Shown piece by piece: positions 12,078 to 24,700 of a stretch of DNA of 64,000 nucleotides. How positions within the stretch are numbered: position 1 is the stretch's first letter; each line of letters opens with the position of its first letter. Made by a program: the position numbers and the translations under genes. Source of the DNA: Lepidostoma basale (Eukaryota; Arthropoda; Insecta; Trichoptera; Lepidostomatidae); NCBI GenBank assembly GCA_022606425.2, contig JAHDVF020001353.1:1178001-1242000 (forward strand). The letters are read 5' to 3'. The notes below the pieces were generated by a model that was not told the DNA's origin, searched no databases, and worked only from the letters and a program-made list of their open reading frames with translations.

Positions 12078-12238
12078 TCGGGAGATGCCTATTGGTGGCG
12101 ATGAGGTATGCAACCCATCACACCGCATCTCCCACAGGGCGAAAAGAGAAGGATGGAATGCCGCATCGGTTAAAATGTGGCAGTCCATTATTTCTGCCTA
12201 CCCTTTCGGAGAGACGGCGTGATGGTTAGTTAGTTATT
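12078..12238 (+). mobile_element. (GTTA)n-tailed retroelement 3' end
   Basis: Ends ctgcctaccctttcggagag, acggcgtgatggttagttag: the family 3' end with its tail. Truncated to about 160 bp. Confidence 0.65.
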
Positions 12239-12717
12239 TTTTTATTTTCATGTGCATCGATTTGCCTTGAGCTGTACTGCTGTAAAATTTTATTCAATAA
12301 AACACAGTATTTTAACATAGATTTTTGAATTCAAACCGCGAGTCTTAATAAAAACAAAACGCTTTCAACTGACTGGTAACTATCGAAAACATAATTCTCT
12401 CCATTTAAACTATTATATCTAGGGCACCCTATATTATGACCCTTATTAAATGTAGTAGGTTTGCTTGTAATGCAATAAAATCCGTTGACATCTCTATCTA
12501 ATTTTAAATCTGCGCTATTTTTAACCATAGATAATTGACAGTTGTTACGAAGTGTCAAAGTCAGATCAGGCGTTTATTTATTTTATCAATTTGTTTCATA
12601 TCGCTTAAATCTTAATATTTTGCAATGATATTCATTATTTAGCCGACTATGAATTGTAATCGTTACTCGTCCTGATTACTAAGTGGTTTATTTATTAAAG
12701 ACTTTTAAACATTCAAC

Positions 12718-15700
12718 ATGCTATCGACGAACATCTTGAGAATCGGCATCCGAAATGCAAATGTGCGATATTTAACTTCGAAACTCGACCTTGCAAACGA
12801 AACTGTAAATAAATTCAACAATGAAATAAAATCGGGTGAGTAGTTTGTATACAACACAATAATAGAGGCGGTAGGTATGCTTTAGGCTTACGTCTAGATG
12901 GCAGATGGTGAAATAATTACCTTTATGTTGCAGGAGGCGTAGTGCCCGTTTTTAAGTTGGCTGCCATCTTCCAGGACCGTGTCGCCGTTCAAGATCACAC
13001 GGGAGAGTTTACCTTTCGAGGACTCTTCAGCGCAGCAAAAGGACTATCCAACCAAATTAATGAAGCTCTCGGTATGGTGAATGTTAAACTATGTCTACTA
13101 TGGTGAATGTTAAACTAAGACTTATAGAAGAAAGTTTGGAATCATGATGAAATTTGTTACTTATTTTTGTGATTTTTTGTTAAAATTTTGTACATTGAAA
13201 AAGGTTGTGTTATAACCGAAACATGTCTATGAAAAGTGTAATAGAGTGTTGTAAAATACTTCTTCTTCTTCTTCTTTTAATAGATCTGACGATCTGTGAC
13301 ACAGAAATCATATCTCGTCGGATGATGAGATCCAGCTGTCCCTCCATCTCTTAGGTGGTCTTCCAGGTGGGCGGTGTCCGGAGGGGATTTCATAAGCGGC
13401 TGTATATGCAAGTCTGTCACCATCCATTCGGGCTACATGGTCCCTCCAGTATCTTCTTCTGGATCTACTCCACTGAACGATATCCTCTATTTCACAGGTT
13501 TTTCTTATGTCTACGTTGCGGACACGATCTCAGAGGATTTTTCCAGTAATTGATCTTAGGACCTTCATCTCCGATGTTCTTAGTAGTCCCTTGGTTCGCA
13601 CAGTGTCAGCCCGCGTCTCTACAGCGTATGTCATGATAGGTCGCACACATGTTTTATAAATTCTGATCTTGCTGTCGATACGCATGTGCTTGTTCTTCCA
13701 GACCAGATTCTTCAGGCATCTCCAGACCAGATTCTTCAGGCATCGGCTGTAAAATACTAAGTGCAGTTATGTTTATTAAAATTTGTTAATTATCTTTTCC
13801 TTTTTAGGTGGAAAGACTCAAAAGACAGTGGCGTATTTGTGTAATGGAGACTCCTCGCATGTATTCACTCAATGGGCAATATGGATGACGGGCAATATAG
13901 GTGTGATATGCATTGATACATTTAACTAATGATTTTTTCCGTAATTTATGCGAAATGATCCGATGATGAATGTGTACAAGTCCAAGGTAATGATTTTTGA
14001 AAAAGAAGAAATCATGACAGTTTGCAACATTAGCGTGAATGGTGAAAATTTGGAGCAAGTAGATGAGTTTGTGTATTTGGGTAGTATGTTTATAAAAGAT
14101 AGGCGAGTGGAGAAGGATATTGAAAGAAGGGTTGCGGCAGGCAAAAAAATGAATGGTGCACTTAAAGTTGTCATTGCAAACAAAAACCTATCCAAAAAAG
14201 CTAAAAAGGCAGTGCACAATGGTGTTCTTGTACCGACCCTTATGTATGGAAGCGAAGTATGAAGATGAAAGTAAAATAATTGCAGTAGAAATGAGATCTC
14301 TTAGACGAATGTGTGGATACTCTGTGTATGATGGAGTGTCGAATAAAGTTATGAACAAAATAATGAAAGGGTCGTTAAGATGATTTGGACACATGGACAC
14401 AAGAATGAATGTAGAAAGAATGGTAAAAAATATATATGTTGACGATGTAAATGTAACTAGAAATAGAGGAAGACCGAGGAAAATGTGGCACGATCAAATA
14501 AATCAAATATTGAATGTCGGCCGCGTGAGGAGTCAGAGCAATCGACGCGCGTGCATGACATGATGTATGAATGTACAGAAAGCGAGAGAAGTATGTCAGG
14601 ACAGAACAGTGTGGCAGTCCATTCTTTCTGCCTACCCTTCCGGGGAGACGGCGTGATGGTTAGTTAGTTAGTTAAGTTGGCATAGTCAAGATCCCAAGAG
14701 ATACGATTCTAAAGAGTAATTCATCAGTAGTTTTAAAATTAACATCTTTACAGTAATGAATAATTTTAAACAAACTGCTTTATCGATTACTCTACAAAGA
14801 GTGCAGTGATAATTTAACGCTGATTCCAATGCGTGAAATTATTAATGAAAGTACTAACGTGAGGTTTTGTTGATTCCAGCCGTGCCGTTAAGTCCGCAGC
14901 ACCCTCCCCTTGTGATCGACCACTACCTACGGGACAGCGGGGCAGCCCTGGTCGTCTGCGACCAGGCCCTGTCAGCCAATCTCCCCAAGTTTGAGGCTCC
15001 CACCCTGCTCTTGCCGCCGGATCTCAGATCACACGCTCTATTGCTGGAAATAGCCGGTATGTACAATATTGTCTTACTGCCAAGAAATTGCCGTAGTCAT
15101 ATTTATTTATCTTTTTTTTTTTCGCGTCTCCGTCTGTCCTGAGTGGCTTCTAAAGAGATCTGGTCTCTTTTGAGACTCCTGCTGACAAGCGCCATCCACA
15201 TCAACTTTGTGTCACGTCCTTTCTGTCGCTGGTCCGCCTCCATCACTCTCCTTGTTACATGATCGGCTTGATGATTCATGACGTTTATGCACAATTGTGA
15301 GGTGCCACATGATGCTGAACTGCAATTGTGGGATGCTGCATTACATTGATGCCCAACACCAGGACGTAACAACCCTTCATATATACTATTTGTTTTTTAG
15401 CTTCTTCTTCTTCTTCTTTGCTAGCCTTCTTCCCTCCATACAGGCCTCTTCCAATTTCCTCCACTCGTCTCTATCCTGCCCCCTTTGCATCCAAGATTTT
15501 CCAACCCTTTTGACAATATCATCGGTCCATCTCATCGGTGGCCTTCCGACACTTCGCCTATTTGCCCATGGTCTCCAACTGAGTATCCTGGGTGCCAATC
15601 TGTTGCCACCCTGCCTACTCAAGTGTCCAGCCCATTGCCATTTCAATTTTGCCACTCGGTCCATGACGTCAGCAACCCTGGTGCGGCGTCTGATTTCTTC

Positions 15701-18700
15701 ATTCCTTATGCGGTCACGCAAGCTCACACCAAGTATCTGTCTTTCCATGGACCTCTGTGTACACTTGTTTTTTAGCAGACCATGTTATTTTAGGACCATG
15801 TAAAAATAACATTTGAGTGTGTAATATAGTAAATGAATGAATGAATGAATGTTTTATTTAAGATTCTTCTAAGAGTGGAGTGGACCTGGAGGGTCTTCCG
15901 GATGGGAAATTCTACGCAGCTAGCGATGCCCTCATCATGTACACCAGTGGGACTACAGCCAAGCCCAAGGGTAAACAATACATGTCACTTGTATAAAATA
16001 ATCTTAATTTTGATTATAGATTCGCTTCAAGAGAAGAAAAGCAAGGAAATCTTAAAAGAGCTCTTGAAATTTCCTTCTATGTCATGACTTCAGATGTGAT
16101 TGAAGTAATTTATTCCATAGCTTGTCCTGCAATTCTGAAGGTATGATCTGCTATATTTAAAGCCTTAGGTATGAAGATTGTTTAAAGATTTATCTTGCAA
16201 ATTGTATCATCGATTATTTTAAATTTCTGGTTTACTTAAGTCTATTAGATTGTAGGGTACTTGGCGATCGTCTTTTCTCTAGGGTGTAACCTTACACTGT
16301 GAAATTGGTACAACATTATTGTTGTATTTTGAATGGAATTCATTAAATTTAGTAACAAGCACCCGCCTCGTATGGCATATCTCTTTGCTTTTATAATAAA
16401 TACTTGTGTAATAGAAAATCGCCGCTCGGAAGCGCTTTGAAATTCTCCAGTATTGAAAGAGATTCGCCTTTTTAACGAGGTGGCTTTTGAAATAGACCTT
16501 ATTAGATCAAACTATAGAGCATTTGCGAATACCCGAATAAAAATGGCAACAATGAGGTAATTTCATGTTTCTATTCACATATGTAGTTCTATACATATTT
16601 CCTTTAATGTTCTTTCTTTTTCAATAATCGCATCAATTTGTCTTGTGTTGTAATTGCAATAACCCATTGCAATACAAAGCCGGCGAATCGCCGGCCATGG
16701 TAAATTTGTCACTAACTCACAAAGCCGGCGATTCGCCGGTTTGTCTTTGAAGTCATTTTTTTTACATTGAAACTGAATGACAATAACTTTATTCATAAAA
16801 ATGACATAAATAAGTATATTTCGGTTACTGATTTCATAATAAAATATAATAATCACAATTTATTTCACATTATTTATTACAAAATATTACGATATTTTAA
16901 CATCTGTCAATACCTCCAAAATGGCCGAACGCACTCGTAAACAAACTCGTCGCGCTTGTAATATTTCATCAAATGAGGATGAAATACAGCGAATCCTTTT
17001 GGAATGTGGCAGTGAGAATGAAGTTGATGAATATTCTAGTGATTCTAGTGATTTTACGCCTTCGAACAATGTTTTGGAGCAATGTTTGGTGGCTCTCCAC
17101 ATGCCAGAATGCTTTAAAGCTTATCACACTCTTCCAAAACTACCTGGGGATGAGCCATAATGATCTAGCTTACGAACAAAAAAAATTGTGCTTTTGTGTT
17201 TTACCATTTTTATTTTGTGTGTAATTTAGTCTTAATGTTATTGTAATAAAAAAAATTGTCAAAATTAAATAGTTGTTGTATGAGCAAATTATATCATCTT
17301 TATTAGTGGTGGAATGGGTTAAGAATTATTCAACAAAATAATAATAAATAATACTATGTACAGTACAAATTAATGTCTGTATAAGCAAATGAAACACTTA
17401 AATAATTAGTTTTAACATCATTTTATTTTGTTTCTTTTTAAAAGAAGAGGAGCTTCCTCAAGGTAACAAAACTGAACTGTTTTATTTGAATAACTTTTTG
17501 AAAACATTGTATTTTCCCAACATTTTTTTGCACCTTTCACAAACGTGGTTTGGGATACAGACTTCCCTTCTTCAGTGTATAAATTAATAAATTTTAACCT
17601 GTAGCTGCTGTTTTAACTGTTTTATTTCCCCGAGGAAGCTCCACTTGGAGTGAAACCAGTCGGTAGTGTTTTGAATAAACAAAACATTTAAGTGTTTCAT
17701 TTGTTTAGAAAAAGTATCACACCATATCATATGAAAGTATTCCCTTTGCAGGGGTGGTCCATGGCTTTGACCAGCTGGCTGCGCAGGTGAGCTCCCTCCA
17801 TTGGGCCTGGGGCTACCGGTCCACCGACACCCTGCTGCACTGCCTGCCCCTGCACCACATCCACGGGCAGGTCAACAGCGTCCTGGCTGGGTTGTGCGCT
17901 GGCGCCAAGATCAGGATGATGGCTGGATTCAGTTCGCCCGCAGTTAGCTTCTTCTTATTTGACAATAGCAATACTGTGCAAATGATGTGTATTATTCAAT
18001 AGTGGATACACTATACTGATAATTTTTAAATACCACAATCAACGGGAGAGTTTTTAAAATCTACTTGCGATGGAGTAAGCATAATCTGCAAGATTTTTAG
18101 TCCGTGGCTTTCGTAGAGTAAATTATCTTTCAGATTATAGCGCAATTGGATTGATGGATTTATACAGATCTGTGAGTTGCTTGCTTTGTGGACGAGAAAA
18201 CATAGTTTGAACTCAATTTACTGTTCCGCTGCATTTATTGCGGATTGCAGTCTTTCCAGTTCCATTTGAGGTTGCACAGAAGATATCTCAATCATATCTT
18301 AATAATAATTGACGCTTTATGAATGGAATCAAAATTACTGACATCTGACAAATTGTCCTCAAACATTTTTATAGTGTTATTTAATGATTACTCATTAAAG
18401 ATCTTTGCCAATGGTTAGACTTTATAGTGATTAATTGAATATGGCATTTATTCTGTGATTTGCAGGTTTGGGCCCATCTCCTCGGTATGAAGAAGAGAGA
18501 CCAGTCGAGGATAACCGTGTTTATGGGAGTGCCTACGATGTATGCCAAGCTGATAGACGAGTACGACAAAGTCTTTGCCACCAACAACAAACACAAAGAA
18601 TATATCAAGTACGTTTTTCTCTTTATAAATGACATAAACAGAATCAATCATCTCTGTGTCCATATTTTCATAGAAAAGATACAGGAAAGAAGATATTGTA

Positions 18701-21700
18701 TAATGAACCTTGTTATTCAATACGGTAGAATGTCGTTTATCCGGACTAATTAGGTCTGGAGGTGTTCCGGATACCGATTTTTCCTGATAATCAAACAGGC
18801 GCTAATTCTTTCAGCAAAATAAGGTGTAAATCGTTTTTTTCCTCAGCTCATTTATTGATTATGAAATTACAAATTTTACTGCAAAAACAAGTATGTATGT
18901 AGAAGTGGCGGTACTCCCATAGAAGCCTTACTCTTTTGGCTTACAGAAGTTCAGCTCTTGTGGCTATTCCTCTTACGTCTGATAGGAACATTGTTGGAAG
19001 GTGATTTGGTGGGTTGTTGACATCGGGATGAACAACGCTCTTCTATACTTTAATATTTCAATACCTTATATTTCAGGGGGCTTTTGAAAGCCCGCATGCG
19101 ACTGATGATCTGCGGCTCGGCGCCTCTACCGGCCCCCGTATTCCAGAGGTGGGAGGAGATCTCGGGACATAGGCTGCTTGAAAGGTCTCTTCATATTATT
19201 TTTGGCATCACTCGGTCATAATTTACTCCAACAAATTCGTACCTTAAATCATTTAGGACCCTAGAGAAAAAGACAGTCATCCTGGCTAGTAATTATATCT
19301 CAGAGAGTATAATTACCAGCCTTTTTGTACCCCTCACTATTTCTCGCAGGAATGTTTGATTAGAACACTTGTGAAACCTGTCAAATGATTATTCTAGGTA
19401 AACATTTTTTTAAAACTTTTATTCCGAGGTATTTACAATATTGAGAGAACTAAATGTATACATTAGCAGAGCAAGGGGGCATATCTTATTTTATGCCCCA
19501 AATTGAGGCGCTTTAAAGTTCTCCCGCCTTCTAACCGAGGTGGCAACTGAGATATACCTATTTAGATGCAGTTATAGCGAATTCATAAATACCCTGATAA
19601 GAACAACAAAGAGATAATTGTCATATTTCTATTCACATGGTTCTATGTATATTTCGTTTGATGTTAATTTTTTCCACCCTTTACAACAATTTGGCTCGCT
19701 CTGTAAAGATTTAAAATAATAATACACTTTTAGTAATTTGTATTTACACCACTGTATTTGGTAACACCAACCGGTTTCGCTCCCGCCGGAGCTTCGTCAG
19801 GGTGAGAGAGTAAACTAAATATAAAATCAGAGAACAACATATGAAGAAAGAAATATAAAGTGGAGGGGAGAAAGTGGGCACGAGGACGAATAGTCAGTGT
19901 TACCAAATACAGTGGTGTAAATACAAATTACTAAAAGTGTATTATCATTTTATTTAACCCTTAACGTACCGTGTTCAAAACAAAACGCTCGCTCCCATGT
20001 GGTCAATTCAGTTTACCGCTAACTTTATCTAAATATCAAGCATATGACTCGATGAATCAAAATTTAATTTATGTCATCTTGTAGGGAATTTCATTAGAAT
20101 AGATCGATATCTATAACATACATGGATTATTTGAAAAACATATCATTATTAATTTTTTTCTGGAACCATGCGATTTCTGATATGGAATGCGTCACAGCAT
20201 ATGAGCAACTGACACCAAGTATGAACTTGTCTCGCCCCGCCGCGCCGCGCCGCGGCCGTGGCGCTATAATTTTACGTATGATAAAGGCACCCAGGCAAAA
20301 TGTATAGTACGTTCAAGACAACGAGTACGTATTAATATTTGTCCCTTTTGGTAAAGTGTTAATATTTTCACAGTTCTGATATTATTAAGTTGCGTGCTGC
20401 GTTTCCGTCCACAGTCGGTATTATTACGTACCTATGAGAAAAGGCCAAACATATAATTTATAATACGTTCAAAACAGCGAGTAAGTATTTGTCACTTTTG
20501 ATAAAGTTGTAAATATTAGCAAAACAAATTCTACCTTAACACGAATGAAGGTGAGGGCAGTCTTAAAAAAATTTTTTTTTGGGATGAAGGAAGTAATTTT
20601 TTGCTTTTTTTTTATTACGAAATATTGAGAACACTTCAATGGAGGATTACAATTTTTTTTATAATATTAGGGTCCATAGGTTTTAAGAAAATCAACTTTA
20701 AATTGGCAGTGGAAACTCAATTGACCACATGGCAACGCGACAGTTAATAATGTTATACCACTAATTAAGTGCTTCATATGAAAATTTTGTAAAGAGTTAT
20801 TCAACAAAATAAAAATTAAAGGTAGTCAAGAATTTACTTGAATAACAGACTGTAGCGGACAGCACGCCTTGTTTATTTATATACATATTACTTATACATT
20901 ATACATGACATTTAAATTCTTAATATCTTTATTAAAACACATATTACTACAAATATATTATAACATATTAGAAACACTGGACACTTGGCTAGACAGGGTG
21001 GCAATAGATGGCCACCCAGGATACTCAGTTGGAGACCATGGGAAAATAGACGAAGTGTCGGAAGGCCACCGATGTGATGGACCGATGATATTATCAAAAG
21101 GGTTGGAAAATTTTGGATGCAAAAGGGGCAGGATAGAGACGAGTGGAAGAAATTGGAAGAGGCCTATATCCAGCAGTGGAGGGAAGAAGGCTATCAAAGA
21201 AGAAGAAGATATTAGAAACTAGAAAGCAGAGGAGGATCCTGTACGTTACAACAGACATTTCATACACTACAATTCACGGAAATCCACACTTCGCTCGGCA
21301 TACTCCTCAGCAATAGGAAGATTAGTTGAGCCGAAGCGTTGCCCCAGTACAAATTTCGGGGATCGAGCGTTCGCGGAGCCGGTCCATCAGCTTGGAACAA
21401 TCTCCCTTCACACCTTAGATGCATAAATGATCCGACAGATTTCAGATCTAAATTGTAAACCCATCTTTTTCATATTTCATACCCAATTTAAACATTTATA
21501 CTTTGTTCTACTATATTTTTAAACCGATCCTTTTTCTAAGCGGTCACATTTAGATTTTTAGATTTAAAACACGTCTTAAGCGCCCTTGAGGTGATTACAT
21601 CACAAAAACGGCGCTTTAAAAGTTAGCATATTATTATTATTATTATTATAATAGGCATGCTACCAACAGGATTTGACAGGTAAATATGGTACTCCGGATG

Positions 21701-24700
21701 TAGGGCTATGTATTTATTACAACTTGACCTTCGGGTAACTTTCCGAGAAACATGCAAAAAATCACAATTTTTATTATTTTAATTTATTAATACTACTTTT
21801 TCTCAAGCGCATACGTGATACTAGATAGCGCAGAATGGTACAGTCAAAGTCATAAATATCACTTACATTCATATGCTTAGGGCCGTTAAGAAACAACTCA
21901 AATATTCTGTGACATCGTTCACTTAAAAAACGAGGCATTAATAAATTGTGTTAGCGGGGTAAGGTGGTTTATTTTTAAGCTAAATTAAAGTCTTGTTTGA
22001 ACAGATACGGAATGACGGAGATCGGCATGGCCCTGAGCAATCCATACTCCACCATGGCAGAGCGTTCCCCCAGCTGTGTGGGATTACCTTTACCGGGGGT
22101 GACTGTCAAGCTGCAAGACAACGGGACCCTTGTCACCCTGGAGTCGCCCGCCCCCCCTAAAGAGGTCACTTGCTATTTACTTGGTTTTATTTAATATGTT
22201 TTAAATTTGTTAATATGTTAGTCGAAGAGGGCTTTTGGATAGAGGACCTTTTAATATAAATATTGGAAAGAACACTTATTATTCAATCACCAGAAACAAT
22301 ATTAAATTCAATCACCAGATGTATACACCTATACCCACACTACATAGACTAGGTAACCTTCGCACATGTACAGTAGGCTCCATAATCCAGAGTTAAATGA
22401 ACTAGTTTGTGGATTATCAATGGCAATATTTTGATAATGCCTTAACAAGGCAAAACATGTCATTCACATAAAATATAATAAAACTTCTAGAAAACTAATG
22501 TTTTCATTTCGAAATACTGTCATATTTAAATTGTAAAAATACTGTTTCTGTCAACTACTGTCATATTTAAATTGTAAAAATACTGTTTCTGTCAACTTTC
22601 TGTCGTCTAGAGAAATTGTACACAATCAAAAAACCTGAAATTAGGTGGAATCCCGGTCAATAGTGTGTGTTTGAAATACACATGTTTTGCTAATGTTCTG
22701 TACTATTTCAAAAAGTGTTATATTCTATTGATTTATCTGTTTGATGACACTTTGGGTTTTTGTGCCGATATCTCTAATGAAAGCACTATCTGCAAGAAAA
22801 TTTCGTAATTTTTGCTGGCTTCACCCTGGATAATCAAGAGTCTACTGTATTTAATTGTGACTGTTAACTGCTCACAGATTAGAGCTAATTACGGCTCCAT
22901 TCTTTCTTGCTCTATGGAGTGTCATTAATTACATTTAATATAAAATTGTGCAAAAATTCATTATCATAATTCCCTTACAGATCAATCTAACCCGGTTGAA
23001 CTTCAACCCGGACAGTGAACCAACCGTGAAGAATTTGTTTATAGAAAAAACTGATGACCTCCCCTTTGAAAAACAGGTAAATATAACTTACTATTAACCA
23101 CTTTATGCTTTTGAACGAGCAGTGTTTGCGCGCGGCTACAGTGGCGGTACATCCATACAAGCCGAAAAGCCGAGCTTGTCTTAAAAAAATTATAATAAAA
23201 TGATTTTTTTTGCGTGTTTGAGCTGTCTACGAATAAAATAATATTTGGAATTTTCGCGCGAGTTAAAGCGATTTAATTCATTGCGTTGCAAATGAGTCTG
23301 CTGACATGTGCAGAAATGACCTAAGTGTATGTTTTGTTCCACTCATACGCACCGTATTTTATTTCACTCATACATACCGTAGGTGAGATGCCTGTGAAAT
23401 CGCCTACGTTCACATGTTTTCTATGGGCTTCATATTGGGCTTGCAAAATGTAAAAGGGTCTTTGTCGAACTTAGGTATTTTTGGCTTGTAATCATATAGC
23501 TAGGTGCATATATACCAGGAGATATCTACATTTTTTTATATGGATTTGAAGCCAGGCGGTGAAGTATTCAATGTGTCACAAACTTCATTTCTATTGTCAG
23601 AATGTTATCTGTCATTTACGTTATGTGCAGAAATGTTATGAAAAGAAAGATTATGTCATTTCTTTAGGAATACTTATTTATAATTCATATTTCGGTGTTA
23701 ACAAATTTATTATTATTTTCTATTTACAGCTTATTTCTTATTAATTATATTTGTTCTTGTATTTGTAAATACATTATTATATTATACAAGAACACGAGTT
23801 TGATGATGCAGAAAATTATTTTTTGTATAGATTTAAAATGCGAATGTACGCTGGATTGTACAGCAGTACGCTTGTATTACAAAGTATATTTGTGCAGTAC
23901 TGTCACGAGCTTCTCTGTCCACTTTTTATTTATTCACACGATTGTTGACGATGTTTCAGTGCAAAATTCGCTATGAGAACGAGGAGAAGAAGACGAATTT
24001 ACAAGGAGAGATCCAAGTGCGCGGGCCGGGAGTGTTCCGGAGATACTGGCAGAAGCCCGACCAGACCAAGGCGGAGTTTACTGCCGATGGCTGGTTTAAA
24101 ACAGGCAAGTGTCTGTTAATTAAAAATCTTGTATGTATAAGCACCAGAAAAATGCAAAATTTACTCCACTGATGTTCATAATTTTAAGCATATAAGATAA
24201 TCAAATGATTTTACTGAAATCTCTTGATGGAAGTTCATTTTAAATAATAATTAAATAAAATGATGTTTTTTAACTACTTCCACTTTTGTCTTTATTTCGA
24301 CAGCGACCGATTTCGCCAGGCTCGCTGGCATTGACAGACTCTGCCTGTCTCTGTCTGTCGATCCCAGCGAGCCTGACAAAACCGGTTGCTGTCGAAATAT
24401 AGACAAAATTGGAAGTAGTTAAAAAACATTATTTGATTTAAGTATCTAGTTACATGCGAAGGACCAATTTTTCTCAAACTGTGCCCATGAAAGACAAAAG
24501 AATGTTTAACAGTTGTCAAGATTGACAGAACCATTAGCTGTGCTAATAAATGTTCTTCATAAACCTATATTTGAACTAAAATTAAAAAATGATATCAAAG
24601 AAATTATTCAAATTGACATAGGAACAAATAAACATAAAGATTCGAAAAATCACGAAAATTTGACATTTGATATATTATTGTAAAACCTGATGATGTCAAT

